41,241 bases of DNA from NCBI GenBank assembly GCA_903858685.1, contig CAIOJR010000204.1:1-41241 (forward strand), read 5' to 3'. Origin of the DNA: an uncultured Caulobacterales bacterium. GTDB taxonomy: Bacteria > Pseudomonadota > Alphaproteobacteria > Caulobacterales > Caulobacteraceae. Position 1 is the stretch's first letter, and every line of letters starts with the position of its first letter. Made by a program: the position numbers and the translations under genes. Below, piece after piece: positions 31,713-41,241 of the stretch. The notes under the pieces were generated by a model. It was not told the origin of the DNA, did no database searches, and saw only the letters and a program-made list of their open reading frames with translations.

Positions 31713-33050
31713 ATGATCCGCACAACCCGCCCCCTGCGAGCATGGATAAACCGGCGCCTGCGCAGTTTTGGCGCCAGCCGCCGCGGCAATGTGGCCGTAG
31801 TGGTGGCGGTCATGCTGGTGCCGCTCATGTTCGCAATCGGCATGACGGTGGACTACACCCTGGCCCGGCGTCGGCAGGACCAGCTGAACGGCATTGCCGA
31901 CACCGCAGCCCTGGCCGCCGTCACCCCCACCATGATGGGCAAGACCACAGCGGTTGCGCAGGCCGCCGCCCTGGCCGTCCTGCAATCCCAGATGAGCACG
32001 GTCAGCAATGTCGCCTTCACCGCGTCCAACCTCTCGGTCGTCGTCAATGACACCACAAACGGGACCAATGTGGTGCGCAATGTCACGGTCAGCTACACCG
32101 CCTCGTCGACCAATGTGTTCAGCGACCTGGTGGGCGTCAGCAGCCTGCCTCTGGCGGGAACATCCTCGGCCAAGTCGACCATTTCGCCCAGGATCGACTT
32201 CTATCTGTTGCTGGACACCTCGCCCTCCATGGCCATCGCCGCCACGACCGCGGGGATCAACACCATGGTCGCCAATACGGCCAGCCAGGGCGGTTGCGCC
32301 TTTGCGTGCCACGAGACCCATCCCTCGTCCGACAATCTGGGCAATCCGGGCGGAGAGGACAATTACGCCCTGGCGCGAAATCTGAATGTCACGCTGCGGA
32401 TCGATCTGGTGAACTCAGCCGTTCAGGACCTGATGACCGCCGCCCCGGCCACGGCGACGCAGAACTTCACCTCTTACCGCGCGGCCATCTATACGATCGA
32501 CTATAATTTCACCACGCTGGCGACCCTCACCAGCAACTTCAGCGCCGCCAAGACCGCAGCGGGCACGTTACAGGCAGTGACCGTCTACAATAATAACTGC
32601 CTCACCTCGTCCAACTGCAACAGCGACGAGGACTCCTATCTGGACATGGGCCTGTCGAGCATCAACAGCGTCATGCCCAATCCCGGCCAGGGCACCGGAA
32701 ACGCAGGCGACACGCCTCAGGAGGTGCTGTTCATCGTGACCGACGGGGTGGAGGACTATGTCTATGGCGGCTCGCGCAATTACGGGCCGATCAATGTCAA
32801 TGCGAACTGGTGCCAGACGATCAAGAACCGGGGCATCCGCATCGCCTTCCTCTACCTGACCTACAATCCTCTGCCGACGAACGGCTGGTACAATACCTAT
32901 ATCGCCCCCATTCAGCCCACCATCGCCACCACGGCGCAGAACTGCGCCTCGGCGGGGCTATTCTTCCAGGTCAATACGGACGGCGACGTGTCCAGCGCGC
33001 TGAACGCCCTGTTCCAGAAGGCCGTGGCGACCGCCTATCTGACCTCGTGA
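31713..33050 (+). CDS. TadG-like protein with VWA domain 1
   Basis: This 445-aa protein starts 8 nt after the tadE-like gene. Residues of about 23-50 hold the TadG-type membrane anchor (RRGNVAVVVAVMLVPLMF). Residues of about 60-90 are the usual amphipathic helix (DQLNGIADTAALAAV). A von Willebrand A domain starts near residue 160 with a MIDAS motif, D168-S170-S172 (LLLDTSPSM), and continues through FIVTDGVED. Four to six cysteines are clustered (GGCAFACHE, NNCLTSSNC), suggesting extracytoplasmic disulfides. Such proteins anchor at the inner membrane and may bind metal and partner proteins in the Tad system. Confidence 0.9.
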   Translation: MIRTTRPLRAWINRRLRSFGASRRGNVAVVVAVMLVPLMFAIGMTVDYTLARRRQDQLNGIADTAALAAVTPTMMGKTTAVAQAAALAVLQSQMSTVSNVAFTASNLSVVVNDTTNGTNVVRNVTVSYTASSTNVFSDLVGVSSLPLAGTSSAKSTISPRIDFYLLLDTSPSMAIAATTAGINTMVANTASQGGCAFACHETHPSSDNLGNPGGEDNYALARNLNVTLRIDLVNSAVQDLMTAAPATATQNFTSYRAAIYTIDYNFTTLATLTSNFSAAKTAAGTLQAVTVYNNNCLTSSNCNSDEDSYLDMGLSSINSVMPNPGQGTGNAGDTPQEVLFIVTDGVEDYVYGGSRNYGPINVNANWCQTIKNRGIRIAFLYLTYNPLPTNGWYNTYIAPIQPTIATTAQNCASAGLFFQVNTDGDVSSALNALFQKAVATAYLTS

Positions 33051-33123
33051 CGCCTTTGGCCGCTTGCCAGGCGGGGGCGAACTGAGCATCGTGCACGGCC
33101 TTCCGGCTGCGCTGCGGACCAAG

Positions 33124-34188
33124 ATGAACGACACTCCAATTCCCGCTCAGAACGTCTGGCCGCCGCAGGATCTGGCGCCTCAGCCATCCTGCCCGGCCTG
33201 CGGCGGATCGCGGGCGCAGACCTTTCTGGACGGCCTGACAGACAAGGTGTTCAGCGCCGCTCCGGGTCAGTGGCGGATGAAGCAATGTCAGGCCTGCCAG
33301 AGCCTGTTCCTGGATCCGCGCCCGAGCGAGGCCAGTATCGGACGGGCATACAGCGCCTATTACACCCACGCCGCGCCCGATCTGGCCAATGCGCCGTCGA
33401 AAGGGCGCAATCTGAAGGCCGGACTTCGCAGCGCCTATCTGAACGCCCGCTATGGCCACAGCCTGTCCAACGCCCTGCCCCTGCCAGGCGCGGCGGCGCT
33501 TCTGAACGGGCGCAACCGCATCAAGGCGGACTTTTACACCCGCCACCTGCCTGCACCGTCCCGTCCGGGCGCGAAACTGCTGGATGTGGGCTGCGGCAAT
33601 GGCGCCTTTCTGGTGGTGGCCGCTGACCTCGGCTATGCGGCGGTCGGGCTGGAGCCGGACCCGGCGGCAGTCGAAGCCGGTCGCAAGGCGGGGCTCAACC
33701 TGTTTGAGGGGGTCCTGCCGACGACCGTGCTGGATGACCAGCGCTTTGACCAGATCACGCTCAACCATGTGCTGGAGCATCTGCACCATCCGGGCCGTGC
33801 GCTGGAGCAGGCCTTCGCCCTGTTGAACCCCGGCGGCCGGATCTGGCTGTCCCAGCCCAATCCGGCGTCACGCGGCCTGCAACGCTTTAGCGCAGACTGG
33901 CGCGGGTTGGAGGCGCCGCGCCACCTGACCCTGATGACGGCGCAAGGCCTTGGCGCCCTGTTGCAGCACGTGGGCTTCACCGGTGTCGAACGCCTGAAGC
34001 CAAATCGCGACGCGGACTTCTATTTCCGTCAGAGCGCGGCCATGGCGCTCGGCGCGGACCCCTATGAACCGACTGATCCGCCAGGCTGGAACACCGGATT
34101 GAAACAGGCGGCCCGGGCCGCGGATGACGCCGCTGCACGCCAGCCTGACCTTGCAGAGACCCTGACCGTGACCGCGATCAGGCCGTAA
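33124..34188 (+). CDS. Class I SAM-dependent methyltransferase with zinc ribbon
   Basis: The product has 354 residues from ATG 33124. The open frame extends to TTG 33064 but the ATG gives a normal N-terminus. Two CxxC pairs (C23/C26 and C55/C58) form a zinc ribbon; this is followed by a linker and the Rossmann core with motif I KLLDVGCGNGAFL (about 151-163), then LNHVLEHLHHPGRALEQA and LLNPGGRIWLSQPN. This zinc ribbon plus methyltransferase layout is typical of sugar or lipid-linked methyltransferases of glycan clusters, which fits the glycosyltransferase-like DUF5672 gene opposite. The substrate is unknown. The last 11 nt overlap that convergent gene. Confidence 0.85.
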   Translation: MNDTPIPAQNVWPPQDLAPQPSCPACGGSRAQTFLDGLTDKVFSAAPGQWRMKQCQACQSLFLDPRPSEASIGRAYSAYYTHAAPDLANAPSKGRNLKAGLRSAYLNARYGHSLSNALPLPGAAALLNGRNRIKADFYTRHLPAPSRPGAKLLDVGCGNGAFLVVAADLGYAAVGLEPDPAAVEAGRKAGLNLFEGVLPTTVLDDQRFDQITLNHVLEHLHHPGRALEQAFALLNPGGRIWLSQPNPASRGLQRFSADWRGLEAPRHLTLMTAQGLGALLQHVGFTGVERLKPNRDADFYFRQSAAMALGADPYEPTDPPGWNTGLKQAARAADDAAARQPDLAETLTVTAIRP

Positions 34189-35089
34189 AGGCGCCGTCGC
34201 GCATCAGTCCCATATCCTGCATGACGCTAAGCCACAGCGCCCGATCATGCCGGGCCCAGGCGTGGACCCCCAGAGGCGGCTGGCCGCCGTTCAGCTCCAT
34301 AACGCGGCGCCCTTGCGATTCTGCGGCGAAGGCGGTGGCGGCGAGCGCGCTGGGCAGGCGAAAATCGGGACTGAAGGCGGGCGCATAGAAGATCCAGAAC
34401 TCGTCCTCCGCCCGCGGGAACAGATCGCAAAAATCCTGCCCCAGGGTCGGCGCGCCGCTTTTCGCTCGTAAGCTGGCATAGCGCGTCCAGATGCGACCAT
34501 AGGCGCCTTTCAGATATTGCCGCCACATGACGCCGCTGATCCGCCCCGGATGGAGACGCCGGGATCGCAGGACCGACAGGCACTGGGCGGGCGAGCGCAG
34601 CGAAAAGCCGCCATTGCCGACGCTTTTGAGCTGCCCGTTGCGCCGAAAATAGGGCGCCCCCCAATAGGACAGGTCCGGCTCTATGAAGCGCTGGAAGTCA
34701 CGACCCAGAAGCAGACAATCCATCTGGAAGATCAGGATGTGACAATAGGTCGAGGCCTTTTCATAAAAGGCGGTCTCCATCATCAGGGCGTTATAGGCCG
34801 ACAGACTGGCCATCCAGGGCGCGGGCGCCTCGACCACGCGACAGTCGGCGGTGTCGAACGCCAGCTCAACACCGGCCTTTTTCAAGATGATCTTCGGCAC
34901 GTCCCGGGCGAAGTGCAACAGGCTGGCGAAGCTGATCGCCTCGTCCGCCGACAACGCGCCGCGGGCGACCGGAATGATGACGCCAAGGTCGCCGCCGCCC
35001 CAGTCGCCCTCCAGCACCAGAGGCGCCAGATCCAGGTCGCGCTTGCAGGCGTAGCTGCGGATCGGCGCAGGTTCAGGGGCTTGATCCAC
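34178..35089 (-). CDS. DUF5672 family glycosyltransferase-like protein
   Basis: This 303-aa protein matches the DUF5672 family: AYNALMMETAFYEK, the ILIFQMDCLLLGRDFQRFIEPDLSYWGAPY segment (20-residue core about 118-147), the NGGFSLRS turn and the PRAEDEFWI end. Such proteins resemble the N-acetylglucosaminyltransferase or LpsA-like fold and are found near polysaccharide or O-antigen genes. The DxD-like QMDC and NGGF positions suggest a nucleotide-sugar site. It overlaps the methyltransferase gene by 11 nt, tail to tail. No further glycan genes are near. Confidence 0.85.
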   Translation of the reverse strand: MDQAPEPAPIRSYACKRDLDLAPLVLEGDWGGGDLGVIIPVARGALSADEAISFASLLHFARDVPKIILKKAGVELAFDTADCRVVEAPAPWMASLSAYNALMMETAFYEKASTYCHILIFQMDCLLLGRDFQRFIEPDLSYWGAPYFRRNGQLKSVGNGGFSLRSPAQCLSVLRSRRLHPGRISGVMWRQYLKGAYGRIWTRYASLRAKSGAPTLGQDFCDLFPRAEDEFWIFYAPAFSPDFRLPSALAATAFAAESQGRRVMELNGGQPPLGVHAWARHDRALWLSVMQDMGLMRDGAFTA

Positions 35090-35193
35090 CGGCTCTGATC
35101 GCTAATGGCCGGAACGGGGCGGGACGATGAGGCTGGATGGGCGAAAGACGGCCGCAGCCGCATTCACGTTTGGATCAGCAAGCGCTGGCGGCA

Positions 35194-35871
35194 TCAGAAC
35201 AGCCCCGCCACAAGATTGATGCCCAAAGCCAGGACAGCCGTATTGAACACAAAGGCCACGACCCCATGCACCGTGCCGATCCGGCGCAGGGTCTTGCTGG
35301 TGAAGCCGATATCGGCTGTCTGGGAGGCGACCCCGATCACGACGGCGAAGTGCAGAAAATCCCAGAAGTCAGGGACCTCTCCCGCAGGAAAGGCCAGGCC
35401 GCCGACATGGGTCTGCGGCTGGGAAGGATCGATAGGCAGGAAATATTCATGCGCATAGTGAAGCGCGAAAATCAGTTGCACCAGAAACCAGGACAGGGCC
35501 ACCGTCAGAAAGGCGAGCCCCACCCTCAGCCCCTTTTCCAGACCGTGCAGGTTCTTGGCGACGGACAATTCCACCGCCACCGCCACGATGCTGGCCACAG
35601 CCGAGCATAGGATCAGGGTCAGGATCACGCCCTGCCCCGAATCCTGGGCCGCCGACCTGCACCGCATCGCCTCCGCCGACTGATGCTTCATCAACAGCAT
35701 CATGGCGATGATGAAATAGCCGCAGCCCAGATCCCAGGTCAGGATGGATCTTGTGCTCAGCGCAATGGGACGGGGCGACACCTGCACAAGCACGCCGCAA
35801 ACAAGGCCAAACACGACGGCCTGCACAAGTCTGGGCCGCGTGGCGAAGATGCGAAGGAGGTTCATCGTCAT
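35194..35871 (-). CDS. DUF1345 membrane protein
   Basis: This 225-aa protein has about five hydrophobic segments (residues around 12-35, 48-62, 82-102, 117-140, 165-190, 205-222). It has DUF1345 features: the ALHYAHEYF motif after the fourth segment and the VPDFWDFLHFAVVIGVASQTADIGFTS segment (split here at its Pro). The function of the family is not established. It lies 82 nt beyond the TauE/SafE gene on the same strand and may be cotranscribed. Confidence 0.85.
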   Translation of the reverse strand: MTMNLLRIFATRPRLVQAVVFGLVCGVLVQVSPRPIALSTRSILTWDLGCGYFIIAMMLLMKHQSAEAMRCRSAAQDSGQGVILTLILCSAVASIVAVAVELSVAKNLHGLEKGLRVGLAFLTVALSWFLVQLIFALHYAHEYFLPIDPSQPQTHVGGLAFPAGEVPDFWDFLHFAVVIGVASQTADIGFTSKTLRRIGTVHGVVAFVFNTAVLALGINLVAGLF

Positions 35872-35953
35872 GGCGCCTGAGGTTTGGGTTCACGTCGCGA
35901 ACCGCCTGATTGCACCAATTGTCGGCTCAGCGAAAGACCCGACGCGGCGGGCT

Positions 35954-36787
35954 TCAGTGCACCGCCAGCTTCATCACCGCTGTGAACACCGCCAGGACGC
36001 TCACCGCCTTGGCCAGGAGCCCCACGCCTGAGGTTCCAAGCAGCATGAAGGTCACCCGGCGGAAATTGATGTCGGAAAGAGACTTGTAGAGGTTCACGCC
36101 CATCAGGGTGCAGGGCAGCACCACAGGAATGGTGATCGCCAAAAGGCTCCAATAGGCGCCGCTGAAGGTCTCTGGCCGTTGGATCGCCAGCAGAATGAGC
36201 GAAACGATCTGCAACACCAGAATATAGGGCTGAACGATGGAGCGCGACTCCACCTTGGGCAACCGCTTCAATCCGCTCCAGACCACGACGGCGGCGCCGG
36301 GAAAGGCGGTAAAGCCGCCAATCACGCCCCCGGCCGCGCCGACCAGGCTCGACACGATCCAGTTGCTCTTCATCTCCACGTGAAGGCTTTCCGGCTTCAG
36401 CATGGAATAGGCCGCATAGACGACCAGAAAACCACCGAACAGGGCCATCAGCGCCGCCGTCGGCAGGGCGTGCAGGATGGCCAGGCCAACAGGCACGCCC
36501 ACCAGTCCGCCCAGCAGATAGGGCGCAGGACCGTCCGGCCACCACTCCCTCAGGGGCTTCAGGTCCGCCTTCAACTGACCGATGGAGAGGAGTTGATTGG
36601 CCGTCGACAGGCTCATCAACAGCGGCACGCCCAGCTTGGGCGGCAGGAGCCACAGGCACAGGGCGCCGATGGCCGAGAAGCCAAAGCCGGACAGACCGCT
36701 CATCAGGCCCGAAAGCCCCAGAATGACAGCCAGGGCGAGCAGGGTTGCGGGCGACATGCCCGGCGGCAATTGAGCGAACAAATTCAA
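35954..36787 (-). CDS. TauE/SafE family (sulfite exporter-like) permease
   Basis: This 277-aa protein has seven to eight transmembrane segments and the TauE/SafE repeats: SGLMSGLSGFGFSAIGAL near the N-terminus and VGAAGGVIGGFTAFPGAAVVVW in the second half. The family exports or imports organosulfur anions. The ligand here cannot be named. No sulfur genes are adjacent. The gene starts at ATG 36787, with a 178-nt featureless gap to the 377-aa gene. Confidence 0.9.
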   Translation of the reverse strand: MNLFAQLPPGMSPATLLALAVILGLSGLMSGLSGFGFSAIGALCLWLLPPKLGVPLLMSLSTANQLLSIGQLKADLKPLREWWPDGPAPYLLGGLVGVPVGLAILHALPTAALMALFGGFLVVYAAYSMLKPESLHVEMKSNWIVSSLVGAAGGVIGGFTAFPGAAVVVWSGLKRLPKVESRSIVQPYILVLQIVSLILLAIQRPETFSGAYWSLLAITIPVVLPCTLMGVNLYKSLSDINFRRVTFMLLGTSGVGLLAKAVSVLAVFTAVMKLAVH

Positions 36788-36965
36788 AACGAGAACTCCA
36801 CCAGCGACTGCACGGAGGACAGACCGCGGCGGCGCGCCCTTTCAAGGCTCAAACCGTCACAGACCCCGTAATTCAGTCACCGGAAGCCTAATTATGCAAC
36901 ATCACAGAGCGTCGGCGCCCGATTTACCCACATCTGGATCTGCTGATCAGAACCATTCGCAACAA

Positions 36966-38099
36966 TCAGGCCGCGAGCGCGGGGCCCGGCGGCAGGCTTG
37001 TCAGAATCTCGAGAAAGTCGGCGAGAATATCGGCGATTTCTTCCGCGGACGGGGCCGCAGCGAAATCGGACCCGAACCGATAGGTCCAATAGCTGACGCT
37101 GTGATCCAGACCGGCCACGCGATGGCCCAGGGCATTGAAATAGTCCGGCGCCTTGACCAGAAAATCGCGGAAATCCTTGGTTTTTCCGGTTTGGGTCATG
37201 CTTTGATAAGCGGTCTCGTAAATGTCCAAAACGGTCATCGCCGCCTTGTGACACTGGCTTAGGGCGCCGCCGATCCTTCGACCCATTTCCAACAGGGTCG
37301 GTCGCATCGGGTGGCCGGGCCGCAGCCGCGAAACACGCCGCGCAACATCGCGCGCCAGTCCTGCAAGCTGCGGCTCTAACAGTGACAACCGCCACTTATA
37401 GTAGATGAAGGCCTTCCAACAGAACATACCCTCGTCAAAAGCGCGCCTGTCCAGTTGCATCGCCTGACGCAAAGGTTCGAATTCAAGCCCGTTTTCATTG
37501 AGAATAATCTTGCGCGCCAGCTTGGCGCTGTATTTGACCATCAGTTCCTTGGTCGCGCACATCATTTCCGCCAGGGGCGCGACTTCAGCGACTGCGAAGC
37601 TGACCACCCCGTTCACATCGGCCTGTGCGAGGTTGAAATAGCACGCGGCCGGCTTTCGGTTGACCGCCTTCAGCCGCTCCCGCAGGAGGAAGGGATCAAG
37701 CGAGGGCAGATCGTCCATCGCCTTGAGAACGTTCATATCGTCCGAGTGGCTCAGACCCGACATGCCCAGCGACTGTCCCAGCAGTCCGGCGAAACCGATC
37801 TGGCCGACAAAGAAGGACTGGGCGCCAATCCCCAGATCGTCACCGTCTATGGGCAGAAGAATCTTAGTGGCCGATGTCCGCGAGTTCTCGAACATGGTCT
37901 GCTCGTCAGAACGTAGCTTGTGCTTGATGAAGATCGCCCGGTTGAGCATGGAAATCGTGAAAAACGGCTGGGCCTTATAGGCGGTGGTCTGGCCGAACTC
38001 GTCGAAGATGGCCGTCAGATTCAGCACGCGCGCGGTGGACGCCGTCGTCCTGAGGTTGGTCAGGCTCCTGACCTCGTCGGTATTGGCGACATTCTTCAT
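36966..38099 (-). CDS. Hypothetical helical protein (377 aa)
   Basis: This protein is predominantly helical and soluble, with no signal peptide. The N-terminal third (LPIDGDDLGIGAQSFFVGQIGFAG, FFTISMLNRAIFIKHKLRSDE) looks globular; the middle (KYSAKLARKIILNENGLEFEPLRQAM) and the end (AEEIADILADFLEILT) are long helices. A GDDLG segment and a tyrosine-rich stretch (CWKAFIYYKWRLSLLEPQ) are present. I do not recognise it. It is transcribed alone, away from the downstream TadG gene, across a 330-nt regulatory region. Confidence 0.7.
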   Translation of the reverse strand: MKNVANTDEVRSLTNLRTTASTARVLNLTAIFDEFGQTTAYKAQPFFTISMLNRAIFIKHKLRSDEQTMFENSRTSATKILLPIDGDDLGIGAQSFFVGQIGFAGLLGQSLGMSGLSHSDDMNVLKAMDDLPSLDPFLLRERLKAVNRKPAACYFNLAQADVNGVVSFAVAEVAPLAEMMCATKELMVKYSAKLARKIILNENGLEFEPLRQAMQLDRRAFDEGMFCWKAFIYYKWRLSLLEPQLAGLARDVARRVSRLRPGHPMRPTLLEMGRRIGGALSQCHKAAMTVLDIYETAYQSMTQTGKTKDFRDFLVKAPDYFNALGHRVAGLDHSVSYWTYRFGSDFAAAPSAEEIADILADFLEILTSLPPGPALAA

Positions 38100-38429
38100 G
38101 ACGACAGCTTCTGCAAAACGACCTCAGAACACCCCAGCCAAAAGCAGCAAATGTCGCCTCTTGCAGACCCTTCTGATCTACCCAGTCATGAACGATCAGG
38201 ACTTAAATTTTACATAATGAGGCGGAAAATCACCTCAGTGCTTGGGCCGCCGGATAAAAATAACGCCATAAGGCGTCAACAATTTCAGCGCCTTCAACAA
38301 CATGAATAGTTCGTCCGTTATTTACTCATCGTTGCGCGAGCGATCCGAAAGCGTGCGATTTTACCAAATATCAACGGCGTTTTCGGTAAATGAGGCTTAA
38401 CTCAACAGAGAAGACGCGCAATTGCTGTG
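38100..38429. other. Divergent intergenic region upstream of the second TadG gene
   Basis: There is no gene here. The 330 nt are AT-rich. They contain a small hairpin ACGCC-ATAA-GGCGT (38263-38276) and, at 38386-38400, a CtrA-like box. Divergent transcription from both sides makes this the likely control region of the 377-aa gene and the TadG gene. Confidence 0.4.
38386..38400. promoter_or_regulatory. Candidate CtrA binding site
   Basis: GTAA-ATGAGGC-TTAA (38386-38400) has the TTAA-N7-TTAA spacing of the CtrA consensus with one mismatch in the first half, followed by C as in the usual TTAAC. It is 29 nt upstream of the TadG ATG. In Caulobacter CtrA drives pilus and motility genes, so the location is apt. 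Confidence 0.4.
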
Positions 38430-39791
38430 ATGAGACGCCTGCTTGCATCCTTGAGCCGCGCCATGCGCGGGGTGTGGCGCCATCGTGCAGACCGCCGTGG
38501 CGGAGTGGCTGTGAACCTGGCCCTGACCGCTGTGCCGGCCATCTTCATCCTTGGGGCGACGATCGACATCACCCAGGCCGTCACCCTGCGCGAAAAGATG
38601 CAGGACGCGCTGGACGCCGCGACCCTCATGGCGTCGCAAAAGGCGGCGGGCGAAACCCAGACGGCGCTGAACGCCGCGGTCAGTTCGGCCTTCACGGGTG
38701 AACTGACAAGCGCCAATCTCTCCGGCGTCAGCGTCGCGGCGACCTATTCCGCCGCCAGCGGCGTCTCCACCCTGAACACCACGGCCACGGGAACCTACAC
38801 CACGCCCTTCGCCGGGCTGATCGGCATGGACAATATGACGATGACGGTGACCAGCAATGTCAAATGGGGCGGCTCGCGGCTGCGCGTGGCGCTGGTGCTC
38901 GACAATACGGGCTCCATGGCCCAGAGCGGCAAGATCACTGCCCTGAAGTCGGCCACCAACAGCCTTTTGACCCAGTTGCAGGGCATGGTCGCCAATCCGG
39001 GCGACGTCTATGTCTCGATCACCCCCTTTTCCAAGGACATCAATGTCGGCTCCGCCAATGCGGCGGCGACCTGGCTGGACTGGACGGACTGGAACGCGGC
39101 AAACGGGTCCTGCACCGGGGGCGGGCATTATGGCGGCGCCAGTCAAAGCACCTGCAGCGGCGTCTGGACGCCCGCCAGCCATTCCACCTGGAACGGTTGC
39201 GTCATGGACCGCGGCGAGAACTCCGCCCCCGATACGGCCAATGACGACGCCAATGTCAACGCCGTCGTGGCGGGCCAGGCCTCCACACTGTTCCCGGCGG
39301 AACAATATTCCAACTGCCCCCAGGCGGGCGTCGGCCTGACCTATGACTGGACGGCGCTTCAGTCCGTGGTGAACGCCATGTCGCCCAATGGCAGCACAAA
39401 TCAGACCATCGGTCTGGCGCATGGCTGGATGACCCTGGTGGGGGGAGGCCCCTATCCCGCCCCGCCCGCCATGGACCCGAACTACACCTATCACCAGGTC
39501 ATTATCCTGCTGAGCGACGGGCTGAACACGCAGGACCGCTGGTACGGCAACGGCTCCAACACCTCCACCCAGGTGGATGCGCGGATGAATCTGGCCTGCA
39601 CCAACGCCAAGGCGGCCGGGATCATCATCTATACGGTCCAGGTCAATACAAGCGGCGACCCGACGTCGACCGTCCTGCAAAACTGTGCGACCAGCGCGTC
39701 CTATTTCTATCAGGTGACCGCCAGCGCCAGCATAAATGCGGTCTTCCAGCAGATCGGGGTCGGCCTGTCCAATCTGCGCGTCGCCGGCTGA
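38430..39791 (+). CDS. TadG-like protein with VWA domain 2
   Basis: This 453-aa protein starts at ATG 38430; GTG 38427 is an alternative. After a basic leader the membrane anchor is GVAVNLALTAVPAIFILGATIDI (residues of about 25-47), then an amphipathic helix (DALDAATLMASQKA). The VWA domain has MIDAS D158-T160-S162 (LVLDNTGSM) and later VIILLSDGLNTQDRW. Extra cysteines (CTGGGHYGGASQSTC, WNGCVMD) suggest disulfide-bonded loops. It is only distantly related to the first TadG-like protein and lacks its own TadE neighbours. The caspase-like gene follows 131 nt downstream. Confidence 0.9.
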   Translation: MRRLLASLSRAMRGVWRHRADRRGGVAVNLALTAVPAIFILGATIDITQAVTLREKMQDALDAATLMASQKAAGETQTALNAAVSSAFTGELTSANLSGVSVAATYSAASGVSTLNTTATGTYTTPFAGLIGMDNMTMTVTSNVKWGGSRLRVALVLDNTGSMAQSGKITALKSATNSLLTQLQGMVANPGDVYVSITPFSKDINVGSANAAATWLDWTDWNAANGSCTGGGHYGGASQSTCSGVWTPASHSTWNGCVMDRGENSAPDTANDDANVNAVVAGQASTLFPAEQYSNCPQAGVGLTYDWTALQSVVNAMSPNGSTNQTIGLAHGWMTLVGGGPYPAPPAMDPNYTYHQVIILLSDGLNTQDRWYGNGSNTSTQVDARMNLACTNAKAAGIIIYTVQVNTSGDPTSTVLQNCATSASYFYQVTASASINAVFQQIGVGLSNLRVAG

Positions 39792-39922
39792 ACATCCGGC
39801 CCGGCGTCGCGATGAAAGCCATAAGACGGGCAAACCTCAACCGGCTTTAAACCTGTTGGCGTCATGCTCTGGGCGGGGCTCTGATCCAGACCCTGATCGG
39901 CCCGGCCAGAGGTGCACCCGTC

Positions 39923-41241
<1,319 letters not shown>

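Noticed and set aside
30608-33050. Complete Tad/Flp pilus locus
   Set aside because: Only TadE- and TadG-like genes are present; prepilin, peptidase, secretin and ATPase genes are absent from the window.

Overview
The window looks like a chromosome segment of a GC-rich alphaproteobacterium, most likely in or near the Caulobacterales. The reasons are the gene content (FdxA next to a CarD regulator, a complete valine-catabolic mms operon under a divergent LysR gene, several TadE/TadG-type proteins, Hint-domain surface-type proteins, single-domain receivers), the coding style (many GTG/TTG starts, Ala-rich proteins) and one TTAA-N7-TTAA-like CtrA box. No rRNA, insertion sequence, CRISPR array, phage module or replication origin is visible. 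The genus is inference only.

Layout. (1) 1-1500: a less GC-rich accessory stretch with the 3' end of a gene entering from the left, a small beta-rich hypothetical protein and a 5'-truncated DUF4268-like remnant. It lies on the 3' side of a tRNA-Gln gene, as decayed islands usually do. (2) 1938-2266: tRNA-Gln(TTG) and tRNA-Pro(CGG), divergent, each with a recognisable promoter. (3) 2320-10790: housekeeping genes: aminotransferase, SppA envelope protease, a small secreted protein, a DUF442-type sulfur transferase, a very large TPR protein, FdxA, and CarD with a strong terminator. (4) 10810-11357: two adjacent decayed genes (SRPBCC and VOC/PhnB-like). (5) 11379-19466: an amidase and the valine operon, in transcription order mmsA, isobutyryl-CoA dehydrogenase, 3-hydroxyisobutyryl-CoA hydrolase, mmsB, enoyl-CoA hydratase and a small membrane protein. 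Together the five enzymes take isobutyryl-CoA to propionyl-CoA. The divergent LysR gene is the probable regulator.

(6) 19572-20520: tRNA-Arg(CCT), an AT-richer lipoprotein gene, and an unusual 107-nt nested inverted-repeat element that could be a structured RNA or a miniature mobile element. (7) 20520-25177: small membrane and soluble proteins, an alpha/beta hydrolase, a tight cluster of three overlapping tiny genes, an unknown 272-aa protein, a single-domain response regulator and a MAPEG protein. (8) 25396-28991: a degenerate receiver with Glu in place of the phospho-accepting Asp and a FliM-like peptide at its C-terminus, followed by two tail-to-tail 421-aa proteins with near-identical Hint halves and divergent Ig-like halves.

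(9) 29214-41241: an AraC regulator, a TadE/TadE/TadG set, a methyltransferase and DUF5672 pair, DUF1345 and TauE/SafE membrane proteins, an unknown 377-aa protein, a second TadG-type VWA protein and a secreted caspase-fold protein. The last runs off the right edge in a hexanucleotide-repeat, Asn/Thr-rich tail.

The most promising places for new biology are the 20370-20476 element, the receiver with a FliM-like tail, the twin Hint proteins, and the orphan TadG plus caspase-like pair at the right end.
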